DNA from: Alphaproteobacteria bacterium | GTDB lineage: Bacteria > Myxococcota_A > UBA796 > CAJQPC01 | DNA: 64,000 bases | Reading direction: 5' to 3' | Assembly (NCBI GenBank): GCA_020632795.1 | Contig: JACKEV010000008.1 | Location: 434,001 to 498,000 of the forward strand | Shown here: positions 41,821 through 51,225 of the stretch, piece by piece | Numbering within the stretch: position 1 is the stretch's first letter | Layout: the number at the start of each line of letters is the position of its first letter | The notes under the pieces: model-generated | What the model saw: only the letters and a program-made list of their open reading frames with translations | Databases searched by the model: none | What the model was told of the DNA's origin: nothing | Position numbers and translations under genes: made by a program

Positions 41821-43248
41821 CTACACCATGCCGGCGTCCTCCAGCCGCCGCCGCAGCGGCGCGAGCCGCTCTCGGGCCAGATCTCCCCGATAGAAGAGGT
41901 TGTAGGTGTCGAAGGGCACGAGGTTCAGGGTCTCGGGGTCGACGATGTGCACGCAGCTCTTCTTGACCGAGCGCACGTCGAAGCTCCAGGCGTCCATGAA
42001 GTCCATGATGATGACCCGGAAGAGCTTGTCGTAGGACCAGTGGGTGGGCGCGTCGACCCGCGGCAGGCAGCACAGCAGGCTCTTGAGGGTGGTCGCCTGG
42101 CTCTCGGGGGAGTGGTTGGTGGCGAACAGCTTGAGCAGCCAGTCGCGCACCGGCTGCTGCTTCTCGAAGGCGATGGTGTTGCGGGGGCCCTCCAGCAGCA
42201 CCTCCGGCGGGATCAGGCCGGTGAGCGGCGCGACGTGGTCGTCCAGGGTCAGGGCGTAGGCCATCGCGATGCTGTCCGGGTGGCAGGGCACCGGCAGCAC
42301 GTCCTCGGGGGCGAAGACCGCGGTCTGCTCCAGCAAGAGCCGGCGCACCTCGGTGAGGGTCAGGCGGTCCCGGGCGGGGTCGTAGCCGTCCGCGCGCCCG
42401 GCGTGCTGGGTGGGCTGGAAGGTGACCCCGCGCACGCAGGGCTGCGCGAGCCCGTACTCCACGATCCGCCCCAGCTCGTGATCGTTGAGGCCCTTCTGCA
42501 CGGTGACCACCAGGGTGGTGTGCAGGCCGTGGGCGTTGAGGTGCTCGATGGCGCGTCGGCGGACGTCCCGCAAATCAGCGCCCCGCAGGCGCATCAGCGG
42601 CTCCTTCTCGAAGGAGTCGAACTGCAGGTAGACCTCGAAGCCGGGCAGGTATTCGGCCAGGCGCGCGGCGAACTCGGGCTCCTTGGCGATGCGCACGCCG
42701 TTGGTGTTCAACATCAGGTGCCGGATGGGGCGCTCCTTGCAGGCGTCCAGGATGCGGAACAGGTCGGGGTGCAGGGTGGGCTCGCCCCCGGAGAGCTGCA
42801 CCACGTCGGGCTCGCCCTCGTTGGCGACCACGGCGTCCAGCATGGCGAGCACCTGCTCGAAGCTGCGGTAGCGCTGGGCTTCAGGGCCGCTGCCGGCGTA
42901 GCACACCGGGCAGCGCAGGTTGCAGTGGTCGGTCAGCTCCACGATGGAGAGGCAGGAGTGCTGCTCGTGGTCGGGGCACAGCCCGCAGTCGTAGGGGCAG
43001 CCGTAGCGGATGGGGGTGTTGTAGCGCTGGGGCATCTCGGGGGGCTTGACCCACACCTCCCGCGCCTTGCGGTAGTAGTCGACGTCGTCGGCCAGCAGGG
43101 TGGTGGTGCCCCCATGCTCCGGGCAGCGGCGCCGCAGCAGCACGCGCCCGTCCTGGATGAGGATCTTGCCCTCCACCTTGCGGTAGCAGGTGGGGCAGAT
43201 CGAGATGGCGACGTCGTAGAAGAGGTAGGGCCGGGTGCGAGGGGCCAT
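41821..43248 (-). CDS. Tes/MJ0619-like radical SAM protein
   Basis: 475 residues from ATG 43248, GGAG eight bases upstream. Cysteine motifs in order: CPTCYRKVEGKI (rubredoxin-like), CPYDCGLCPDH, and the radical SAM CNLRCPVCYA, with QLSGGEPTLHPD. This is the signature of the family that includes archaeal tetraether synthase, MJ0619 and bacterial lipid-joining enzymes. These enzymes form carbon-carbon bonds or methylate unactivated carbons. A further CC pair (LLCCLP) may bind an extra cluster. The substrate here is unknown. It leads a minus-strand operon with the GH57-like and coiled-coil genes. Confidence 0.7.
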   Translation of the reverse strand: MAPRTRPYLFYDVAISICPTCYRKVEGKILIQDGRVLLRRRCPEHGGTTTLLADDVDYYRKAREVWVKPPEMPQRYNTPIRYGCPYDCGLCPDHEQHSCLSIVELTDHCNLRCPVCYAGSGPEAQRYRSFEQVLAMLDAVVANEGEPDVVQLSGGEPTLHPDLFRILDACKERPIRHLMLNTNGVRIAKEPEFAARLAEYLPGFEVYLQFDSFEKEPLMRLRGADLRDVRRRAIEHLNAHGLHTTLVVTVQKGLNDHELGRIVEYGLAQPCVRGVTFQPTQHAGRADGYDPARDRLTLTEVRRLLLEQTAVFAPEDVLPVPCHPDSIAMAYALTLDDHVAPLTGLIPPEVLLEGPRNTIAFEKQQPVRDWLLKLFATNHSPESQATTLKSLLCCLPRVDAPTHWSYDKLFRVIIMDFMDAWSFDVRSVKKSCVHIVDPETLNLVPFDTYNLFYRGDLARERLAPLRRRLEDAGMV

Positions 43249-43312
43249 GCGCAGGTCTCCAGCGCGGAGGATGGCCCTCGCATGGTAGCCTCTCGACGAT
43301 CGAGGTGGTGCC

Positions 43313-43921
43313 ATGCCTTCGCTCCGCAAGCTCGGTGAGGTCGTCGCGCAGGGTCTCATGGCCGGCGCGATCGGCTACTTCGTCCTGTGGGCCTGCGCCC
43401 CGCCCACCGCCATGCCGCCGCCGATGCCCTCGGCGGAGGGGCACACCTGGAGCGGGGGCGTCGCCGCCATCGGCGGGGTCACCGGGTTCCAGGAGCCGGC
43501 GTTGGGGGCGCACCTCTGGGGCCACCGCCGCCTCGGGGAGCGCGTGGACCTGGGCCTGACCGCCTTCGGCGGCTACCCCTACATGTTCGGCGGGGGCGCC
43601 TACACCCGGGTGGGCTTCGTCATGAAGCCGAACCTCTACGTCGGCGGTCAGGTCAGCGCGGGCTACCTCTACGCCTACGGCAGCGTGCCGATCAGCTACG
43701 GGATCACCGACCGCATCTGGGTCTACACGAACCCGGCGGTCGGGGTCAGCTTCATCGGGCTCGCCCACATCCCGGTGGGCGTCAGCGCCGGCCTGACCGA
43801 GCACCTGAACCTCAACGTCGAGGCCGGCATGCACGGGGACTTCCAGGCCCTCGTGGAGCTGGGCTACTTCGGCCTCGTCACCGACGCCTACGGCGCGGTG
43901 GGCCTGAGCTGGCACAAGTAG
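43313..43921 (+). CDS. Outer-membrane beta-barrel-type protein
   Basis: 202 residues, ATG 43313. Residues 1-28 form a hydrophobic signal-like segment (VAQGLMAGAIGYFVLWACA) with a Cys that could be lipidated. The rest is a Gly/aromatic-rich series of alternating strands (VDLGLTAFGGYPYMFGGGAY, LYVGGQVSAGYLYAYGS, AVGLSWHK) fitting a small 8-stranded barrel. No named family. It lies seven bases upstream of lgt and probably shares its transcript. Confidence 0.55.
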   Translation: MPSLRKLGEVVAQGLMAGAIGYFVLWACAPPTAMPPPMPSAEGHTWSGGVAAIGGVTGFQEPALGAHLWGHRRLGERVDLGLTAFGGYPYMFGGGAYTRVGFVMKPNLYVGGQVSAGYLYAYGSVPISYGITDRIWVYTNPAVGVSFIGLAHIPVGVSAGLTEHLNLNVEAGMHGDFQALVELGYFGLVTDAYGAVGLSWHK

Positions 43922-43928
43922 GGGGCGG

Positions 43929-44666
43929 GTGCACCCCGTCCTCTTCAACCTCGGTCCCGTGGAGGTCCGCAGCTACGCGGTCTTCGTGTTGCTCGCCTTC
44001 GTGGTGGCCGGGGCGGTGCGGCGCGCGGAGCTGGCCCGGCTGGGCCACGCGCGCATGCCCGGCTACCGTTGGGTGCCGGTGGGGGCGCTGCTGGGCGCGG
44101 TCGTGGGCGCGAAGCTGGGCATGCTGCTCTTCGAGCCCCCCGAGGTGGCGGCGGAGACCTTCGCCCGGGTGCTCTCCCTGGACTTCACCGGCAAGACCGT
44201 CGTGGGCGGGCTCATCGGCGGCTACCTGGGCGTCGAGATCGCCAAGAAGGCCGTGGGCATCACCCGCTCCACCGGGGACGGCTTCGCGGTGGCCGTGCCC
44301 CTGGCCCAGGCCGTCGGGCGGGTGGGCTGCCTGCTGAACGGCTGCTGCTACGGCACCCCCTGGGAGGGCCCCTGGGCGGTCTCCATCGGCGGGGTGTGGC
44401 GTCACCCCACCCAGCTCTACGAGGCCGGGCTGGACCTGGCCCTGGCCGCCGCCCTGTGGGCCACCCGCTGGACCGAGCGCCCCGCGGGGCACCTCTTCCG
44501 GCGCTACCTGGTGGGCTACGCGCTCATCCGCTTCGCGACCGAGTTCGTCCGGGGCGACGCGGGGCACACCCTCGGCCCGCTCACCTGGGTGCAGGCGCTG
44601 TGCCTGGGGGTCGCCGCGCTGTTCGGGGGGCTGATCCTGCGGGGGGAGGTTAGGAGGAGCCCATGA
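43929..44666 (+). CDS. lgt: Prolipoprotein diacylglyceryl transferase
   Basis: 245 residues from GTG 43929. The Lgt signature is present: AVGRVGCLLNGCCYGTPW (the conserved Arg and Asn region) and HPTQLYEAG, plus an NxGP-like start (LFNLGPVEVRSYAVF). About six to seven membrane segments. It transfers diacylglycerol from phosphatidylglycerol to lipobox cysteines in the inner membrane, and would act on the many lipoproteins in this window. The stop overlaps the next start (ATGA). Confidence 0.85.
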   Translation: MHPVLFNLGPVEVRSYAVFVLLAFVVAGAVRRAELARLGHARMPGYRWVPVGALLGAVVGAKLGMLLFEPPEVAAETFARVLSLDFTGKTVVGGLIGGYLGVEIAKKAVGITRSTGDGFAVAVPLAQAVGRVGCLLNGCCYGTPWEGPWAVSIGGVWRHPTQLYEAGLDLALAAALWATRWTERPAGHLFRRYLVGYALIRFATEFVRGDAGHTLGPLTWVQALCLGVAALFGGLILRGEVRRSP

Positions 44667-45130
44667 AGAGCGCCGACCAGTGGTTCGCCGAGTACGGCGA
44701 GAGCCACCAGCACCCTGTCAACAAGGCCATCCACTGGGTCTGCGTGCCCGCGATCGCCTTCTCCACGGTGGGGCTGTTCATGTCGGTGCCGATGGGCCCG
44801 ATCGCCGAGTGGGGCGGGCCCTGGGCCAACCTGGGCACCCTGCTGGTGCTGGGGGCGCTGGGCTTCTACCTGAGCCTGTCCGCGCGGCTGGCCGCGGCCG
44901 CGACGGTGGCCTCGGCCCTGGTGCTGGCCGGCAACATCGCCCTGGCCCACCTCGCCACCCCGCTGTGGATGATCTCGGCGGGGATCTTCGCGGCCGCCTG
45001 GGTGGTCCAGCTCGTCGGCCACCAGATCGAGGGGAAGAAGCCCAGCTTCTTCAAGGACCTCCAGTTCCTGCTCATCGGCCCGCTCTGGCTCATCCACTTC
45101 GGCTTCAGGCGAGCCGGCGTCGCGTACTAG
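44663..45130 (+). CDS. DUF962/Mpo1-like membrane protein
   Basis: 155 residues. It shows the DUF962 pattern: WFAEYGESHQHPVNKAIHWV at the start and VGHQIEGKKPSFFKDLQFL near the end, with conserved His residues and four membrane segments. The yeast homologue Mpo1 is an iron-dependent dioxygenase that alpha-oxidises 2-hydroxy fatty acids, so a role in fatty-acid or sphingolipid turnover is plausible. Coupled to lgt by a four-base overlap. Confidence 0.8.
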   Translation: MKSADQWFAEYGESHQHPVNKAIHWVCVPAIAFSTVGLFMSVPMGPIAEWGGPWANLGTLLVLGALGFYLSLSARLAAAATVASALVLAGNIALAHLATPLWMISAGIFAAAWVVQLVGHQIEGKKPSFFKDLQFLLIGPLWLIHFGFRRAGVAY

Positions 45131-45178
45131 GCAGTACAAAACACAGATCTCGCCGAGAGATCCAAAATCTGTATCAGA

Positions 45179-45532
45179 TCAGGCCGCCGCGGCCCCGTCG
45201 TCGAGGGCCTGGTGGACCCGCGCGAGCAGGGCGTGCTCGGGCACCGCGCAGAGGTCCTCGGGCATCACCCGGGCGATCCGGCGCCGCAGGTGAGGGGGCA
45301 TCGCGGCCTGCAGAACGGCCAGGAAGGGCTCCTTCGCGGCGATCACGAGCCGGCGGAGGGCCCCGTCGTCCTCGGCCTTGCCGAGCGCGGCGGCGAGCTG
45401 GGCGGCGAAGCGCTCCGGCGCCCCGTCGGCGGGCTCGAAGTCCCGCTCGTGGAGCAGCTCCTCCATGTCGGTGGAGTACACAAACGCCCGACGGGCGTCG
45501 GCGATGACGATCCAGGTCGGGAGGGTGGCCAT
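45179..45532 (-). CDS. Host-attachment-type protein
   Basis: 117 residues from ATG 45532. The start TWIVIADARRAFVYS and the later LRRLVIAAKEPFLAVLQAAM resemble the Host_attach family (originally described as needed for Agrobacterium attachment; fold related to archaeal release-factor domains). The longer upstream frame is not needed. It is convergent with the DUF962 gene and divergent from lipA, with 217 bases of probable promoter DNA between. Confidence 0.65.
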   Translation of the reverse strand: MATLPTWIVIADARRAFVYSTDMEELLHERDFEPADGAPERFAAQLAAALGKAEDDGALRRLVIAAKEPFLAVLQAAMPPHLRRRIARVMPEDLCAVPEHALLARVHQALDDGAAAA

Positions 45533-45749
45533 CTCAGTATCCCTGGCTGTGATTTCCGGTCGTTGCGAACACCTTGACACCATCTTCAGACACCCGCAAG
45601 GGCCGATCGGTTCCTTGAAATGTGACACGTCAGGGTGCGGCGGACAGGATATGGCACACAGTATTGCTGACGCCCCTGTCAGAGATTGTGACGGATGGCC
45701 TCGCCCCTCCCCGCGCGTTAGGTGGACCCTCCTCCCCCGAGGTGCGTCG

Positions 45750-46688
45750 ATGGCTCGCAAGAAGCCGCCCTGGCTCAAGATCCGGCTCCCCACCGGCGAG
45801 CGTCAGGCCCGCTACAACCGGGTCCGCGCCCGCGCCCGGGAGCTGCGCCTGCACACCGTCTGCGAGGAGGCCCGCTGCCCCAACATCGGCGAGTGCTGGG
45901 GGGGCGGCACGGCCACCTTCATGGTCATGGGGGACATCTGCACCCGGGGCTGCCGCTTCTGCGCGGTCAACACCCGGCGCACGGGCGGCCCCCTCGACCC
46001 GCTGGAGCCCGCCAACGTGGCCACCGCCATCCACGAGATGGAGCTGGACTACGTGGTCATCACCTCGGTGGACCGCGACGACCTGCCGGACCAGGGCGCC
46101 GGGCACTTCGCGGCGGTCATCGCCGAGACCCGGGCCCGCAGCCCCCACACCATGATCGAGGTCCTCATCCCCGACTTCCGGGGGGACCTGGCCCTGGTGG
46201 ACGTGGTGGCCGCCGCCGGGCCCACGGTGATCGCCCACAACGTCGAGACGGTGCGCCGGCTCACCCCCAGGGTGCGCGACCCCCGGGCCGGCTACGACCA
46301 GTCCATCGCGGTGCTCCGCCACCTCAAGGATGTCGACCCCCAGGGCTTCACCAAGTCCTCCATCATGGTGGGGGTGGGGGAGAGCCAGGACGAGGTCCTC
46401 GAGTGCATGGTGGACCTGCGCGCAGCCGGGGTCGACTTCCTCACCGTGGGGCAGTACCTGCAGCCCACCCCCCGCCACCTCAAGGTCGACGCCTTCGTCA
46501 CCCCCGAGCAGTTCGCCGAGTACGAGCGCCTGGGGCTGGAGCTGGGCTTCGCCTACGTCGCCTCGGGCCCCCTGGTCCGCTCCAGCTACAAGGCGGGCGA
46601 GTTCTTCATCGAGCAGCACATCAAGCAGCAGCGGCAGCACCAATCGAGCGGAACATGGCCAGCAGCAGACCCCAGCCCGACTCCCTAG
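45750..46688 (+). CDS. lipA: Lipoyl synthase
   Basis: 312 residues. Both cluster motifs are present: CEEARCPNIGEC (auxiliary cluster, CX4CX5C) and CTRGCRFC (radical SAM), plus the C-terminal RSSY. It inserts sulfur at C6 and C8 of protein-bound octanoate. Its place directly ahead of the 2-oxoacid dehydrogenase genes fits lipoylation of the E2 subunit encoded two genes on. Its 3' end overlaps the E1-beta gene by 34 bases in another frame. Confidence 0.93.
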   Translation: MARKKPPWLKIRLPTGERQARYNRVRARARELRLHTVCEEARCPNIGECWGGGTATFMVMGDICTRGCRFCAVNTRRTGGPLDPLEPANVATAIHEMELDYVVITSVDRDDLPDQGAGHFAAVIAETRARSPHTMIEVLIPDFRGDLALVDVVAAAGPTVIAHNVETVRRLTPRVRDPRAGYDQSIAVLRHLKDVDPQGFTKSSIMVGVGESQDEVLECMVDLRAAGVDFLTVGQYLQPTPRHLKVDAFVTPEQFAEYERLGLELGFAYVASGPLVRSSYKAGEFFIEQHIKQQRQHQSSGTWPAADPSPTP

Positions 46689-47689
46689 CCCAGGCCCGCC
46701 GGCTCGAAGCCCGCGAACAGGCCCTCGCCGCCGGGCGGCCCGCCCAGCTCAGCTACGCCGAGGCCGTGGCCCAGACCCTCTACGCCGCGATGCGGGACGA
46801 CCCCTCCGTCGTGCTGCTGGGCGAGTCGGTGGGGCGGCTGGGCGGGGTGTTCGGCACCACGGCCGGCCTGCTGGGCGCCTTCGGCGACGAGCGGGTCATC
46901 GACACCCCCATCTCCGAGGCCGGGGTGGTGGGCCTGGCCCTCGGGCTGGCCCTGGGCGGCAAGCGCCCGGTGGTCGAGCTGACCGGCACCGCCGCCAACG
47001 CCTTCGAGCAGCTCGGCCTGGAGCTGGCCACCCTGTCCACCCGCAGCAAGGGCGAGTTCCGCGCCCCCGTCGTGGTGCGGATCCCATACGGCCCGGCCCC
47101 CCAGGGCGCCGGCCCCGCGGGCACCATGGACGGCGGCGAGCTGATGGAGTCGATGCTGTCGGCCATCTCGGGGCTGACCGTGCTCTGCCCCGCCAGCCCG
47201 GAGGCCGCCCAGGGGCTCCTGCGCCACGCGCTCAAGGGGCAGGACCCGGTGGTCCTGCTGGAGCCTCGGCGGGTCCTCATGGACGTCGGCGCCCTGCACA
47301 CCGACGCCCGCAAGCCCCGGGCGGTGAAGCGCGCGGAGGGCGAGCACATCACCGTCTTGAGCTGGGGGGCCGGGGTCGCTGCGGCGGTTGAGGCCGCAGA
47401 GGCCTGCGCTGCGGGCCGGGCCGGCGCGGTCTGCACCGCCGACGTGTTCGACCTCCAGAGCCTCTCCCCCCTCGACCTCGACCCGCTCACCGAGAGCGTG
47501 CGGCGCACCGGTCGGGTGCTGGTGGTCGACGACCTCTCCCCCGGCCCCGGGCGGACCAGCGCGGTCGCCGAGCGGCTGCTGGGGGCGGTCACCGAGTCTG
47601 CGTTCCTCTACCTGGAGTCTCCCCCGCGCGCGGTCACAGGAGACGCGGCCCGCATCGCCGCCGCCATCGTGGCGTCCGTCCAGTTCTGA
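46655..47689 (+). CDS. 2-oxoacid (pyruvate-type) dehydrogenase E1 component, beta subunit
   Basis: 344 residues from ATG 46655. Typical E1-beta features: LSYAEAVAQTLYAAMRDDPS, VLLGESVG, DTPISEAGVVGLALGLALGG and VVVRIPYGP, and the C-terminal transketolase domain (ITVLSWGAGVAAAVEA, VFDLQSLSPLD). With E1-alpha it decarboxylates a 2-oxoacid using thiamine diphosphate and hands the acyl group to E2. The first 30 residues extend beyond the usual start and overlap lipA. Pyruvate versus branched-chain substrate cannot be settled from sequence. Confidence 0.85.
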   Translation: MASSRPQPDSLAQARRLEAREQALAAGRPAQLSYAEAVAQTLYAAMRDDPSVVLLGESVGRLGGVFGTTAGLLGAFGDERVIDTPISEAGVVGLALGLALGGKRPVVELTGTAANAFEQLGLELATLSTRSKGEFRAPVVVRIPYGPAPQGAGPAGTMDGGELMESMLSAISGLTVLCPASPEAAQGLLRHALKGQDPVVLLEPRRVLMDVGALHTDARKPRAVKRAEGEHITVLSWGAGVAAAVEAAEACAAGRAGAVCTADVFDLQSLSPLDLDPLTESVRRTGRVLVVDDLSPGPGRTSAVAERLLGAVTESAFLYLESPPRAVTGDAARIAAAIVASVQF

Positions 47690-47705
47690 GCCTACCGGAG
47701 TACCG

Positions 47706-48989
47706 ATGTTCGTCTTCGAGTTGCCCGAGATCGGCGAAGGGGTCGTCGAGGGAGAGATCGTCCAGTGGCTGGTGAAGCCCGGGGACGCCGTCGCCGTCGA
47801 CCAGCCGATCTGCGAGATCATGACCGACAAGGCCACCGTCGAGATCTCCACGCCCAAGGGCGGGCGGATCCTGGAGCTGGTGGGCGAGCCGGGGGACGTC
47901 ATCCAGGTGCACACCCCGCTGGCGCACATCGAGACGGGGGACGGGGCGGCGGCGCCTGCGCCGGTGGCCGCGCCTGAGCCGGCGGCGCCCGCGCCCAAGG
48001 CGGCGCCGACACCCGCCCCTGCGCCAAAGGCTGCGCCCGCGGCTGCGCCCGCGCCGATCCCGCTGCCGGTGGCCCGCCCCGACGGCGCCCGCGCGCTGGC
48101 GACCCCGGCGGTGCGCCGCCACGCTCGCGAGCTGGACCTCGACATCAACGCGGTGCCGGGCAGCGGCAAGGGCGGTCGGGTCACCCACGACGACCTCCGG
48201 GCCTACACGGCGCCGCCCGCTGCCGCGCCAGCGGCGTTGCCGGTGGTGCCCGCCGCGCTCCCCCAGTCCCAGGGCCCCGCCCCCGGCCAGGAGGAGCGCA
48301 TCAAGATCATCGGCCTGCGCCGCAAGATCGCCGAGCAGATGGTCAAGGCCCGGTTCACCGCGCCCCACTTCACCTACGTGGACGAGGTGGACATGACCGA
48401 CCTCGTCGCGGCCCGGCGCCGCCTCAAGCCCCTGGCCGAGTCCCGGGGCGTGAAGCTCACCTACCTGCCCTTCATCATGAAGGCCCTGGTGCAGGTCTTC
48501 CGGCGCTTCCCCAACTTCAACGCCAACGTCGTCGAGGACCCCTTCACCCTGGTGGTCAAGGGCAGCGTCAACATCGGCGTGGCGACCGACACCCCCCGGG
48601 GCCTCTACGTCCCGGTGGTCAAGGACGTCGAGTCCAAGACCCTGCTGCAGATCGCCGCAGAGCTGGTCGACCTCACCGAGCGCACCCGCCAGGGCACCGT
48701 CGCCCTGGAGGAGCTGCAGGGCGGCACCTTCACCATCACCTCGGTGGGCAACATCGGCGGCATGTTCGCGACCCCCATCATCAACCACCCCGAGGTCGCC
48801 ATCCTGGGCGTGAACCGCATCCACCAGCGCCCGGTGGTCCGCGACGGCCAGGTGGTGGTGCGCGACATGCTCTACCTCTCCTCGTCCTTCGACCACCGCC
48901 TGCTGGACGGGGCGATGGCGGCGCGGTTCACCACCGCGCTCAAGGAGATCCTCGAGCTGCCTGAGTCGCTGATGCTGGAGATGATCTGA
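47706..48989 (+). CDS. Dihydrolipoamide acyltransferase (E2)
   Basis: 427 residues. Lipoyl domain at 1-78 with the modified lysine in MTDKATVEI, an Ala/Pro-rich swinging linker, a peripheral subunit-binding domain (ATPAVRRHARELDLDINAVP) near 135-175, and the catalytic domain with the active-site SSSFDHRLLDGAMAA close to the end (His and Asp of DHRxxDG). Complete in length and motifs. One lipoyl domain only. Confidence 0.9.
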   Translation: MFVFELPEIGEGVVEGEIVQWLVKPGDAVAVDQPICEIMTDKATVEISTPKGGRILELVGEPGDVIQVHTPLAHIETGDGAAAPAPVAAPEPAAPAPKAAPTPAPAPKAAPAAAPAPIPLPVARPDGARALATPAVRRHARELDLDINAVPGSGKGGRVTHDDLRAYTAPPAAAPAALPVVPAALPQSQGPAPGQEERIKIIGLRRKIAEQMVKARFTAPHFTYVDEVDMTDLVAARRRLKPLAESRGVKLTYLPFIMKALVQVFRRFPNFNANVVEDPFTLVVKGSVNIGVATDTPRGLYVPVVKDVESKTLLQIAAELVDLTERTRQGTVALEELQGGTFTITSVGNIGGMFATPIINHPEVAILGVNRIHQRPVVRDGQVVVRDMLYLSSSFDHRLLDGAMAARFTTALKEILELPESLMLEMI

Positions 48990-49672
48990 TGTCGCTGCGC
49001 GCTGCGCTCCGCCAGCTCCGCGAGGCCGACGCCTGGCTCGCCGAGCAGGGCCCTCGCCCCTTCCCCCTGCCCATCCAGGGCCTGGAGGCGGTCATCGTGG
49101 GGGGCTACCTGGGCATCGAGTCCCGGGACTGGGTGGTGCCGGGCCTTCGGGAGCGCACGGGCGCGGTCCTGCGCGGCTGCCCCAAGGAGCGGCTGGTCGA
49201 TGGCTTCGCCGGGGCGCGGCCCTACCGCATCACGCCCATCACCGCGGATCCGGCGGCCCGCATGCTGCACGCCTGCGGCCTGGCGATGGCCGACCCCGAC
49301 CGGGCGGTGCTCTGCTTCATCGGCCAGGGGTCGGCGTCCTGCGGGGCCTTCCACGAGGCCCTCAACCTCGCGGCGCTGCACCGGCTGCACGTCATCTTCC
49401 TCGCGCGGACCTGGAACCTCGACCTGCCCGAGGCCCCCCTGGCCCGGCAGGTCGCCGGCAGCCTCTCCGCCAAGGCCCTCGCTTTCGGGGTCCACGCCCG
49501 CACGGTCGACGGCGGGCTGGTCACCGAGGTCCTCTCGGCGGTGGCCGACGCCAAGGCCCACGGCGGCCCCCAGTTCATCGAGGCGCGGCTCGTCCGGGGC
49601 GAGGACCCCGTGCAGCGCGCCGAGGACGAGCTGACCGAGCACGACCCGGCGGTCGCCAACCTCGTCGTATAG
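48989..49672 (+). CDS. Shortened, degenerate E1-alpha-like subunit
   Basis: 227 residues, well below the 320-360 usual for E1-alpha. It keeps GFAGARPYRI, GLAMADPDRAVL and FHEALNLAALHRLHVIF, which align with the thiamine-diphosphate domain. However, the GDG magnesium motif is GQGSASCG and the partner asparagine region reads ARTWNLDLP, so cofactor binding looks compromised. The N-terminal part is reduced. Its order after E2 is also unusual (alpha normally precedes beta). It may be a structural or regulatory remnant, or pair with another E1-alpha elsewhere. Confidence 0.7.
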   Translation: MSLRAALRQLREADAWLAEQGPRPFPLPIQGLEAVIVGGYLGIESRDWVVPGLRERTGAVLRGCPKERLVDGFAGARPYRITPITADPAARMLHACGLAMADPDRAVLCFIGQGSASCGAFHEALNLAALHRLHVIFLARTWNLDLPEAPLARQVAGSLSAKALAFGVHARTVDGGLVTEVLSAVADAKAHGGPQFIEARLVRGEDPVQRAEDELTEHDPAVANLVV

Positions 49673-49705
49673 TCCCTTCCTTCCAAGACTTCCCAGGAGC
49701 AGATC

Positions 49706-51106
<1,401 letters not shown>

Positions 51107-51147
51107 TCCGCTCGGTGGCCTGAAGGCTCTGTCGCAGGGCAGACCAG

Positions 51148-51180
51148 GGCTCGCTCAGGGGTTGCACCCCTTGAGCGGGC
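51148..51180 (+). terminator. Hairpin terminator after lpdA
   Basis: GCTCGCTCAGGGG pairs with CCCCTTGAGCGGGC across a five-base loop, with one bulge and one G-U type mismatch. It lies 42 bases after the lpdA stop. The following tract is C-rich with only a short T pair, so it could also depend on Rho. No gene is present between lpdA and the phosphodiesterase gene. Confidence 0.55.
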
Positions 51181-51225
51181 TCCCCCTTCGCGGTACATGC
51201 CCTTCACCCTGCGGAGAGATCTTTC

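Noticed and set aside
45140..45178. Small hairpin between the convergent DUF962 and host-attachment genes as a terminator
   Set aside because: The stem is only six base pairs (GATCTC/GAGATC) and no T-run follows on either strand.
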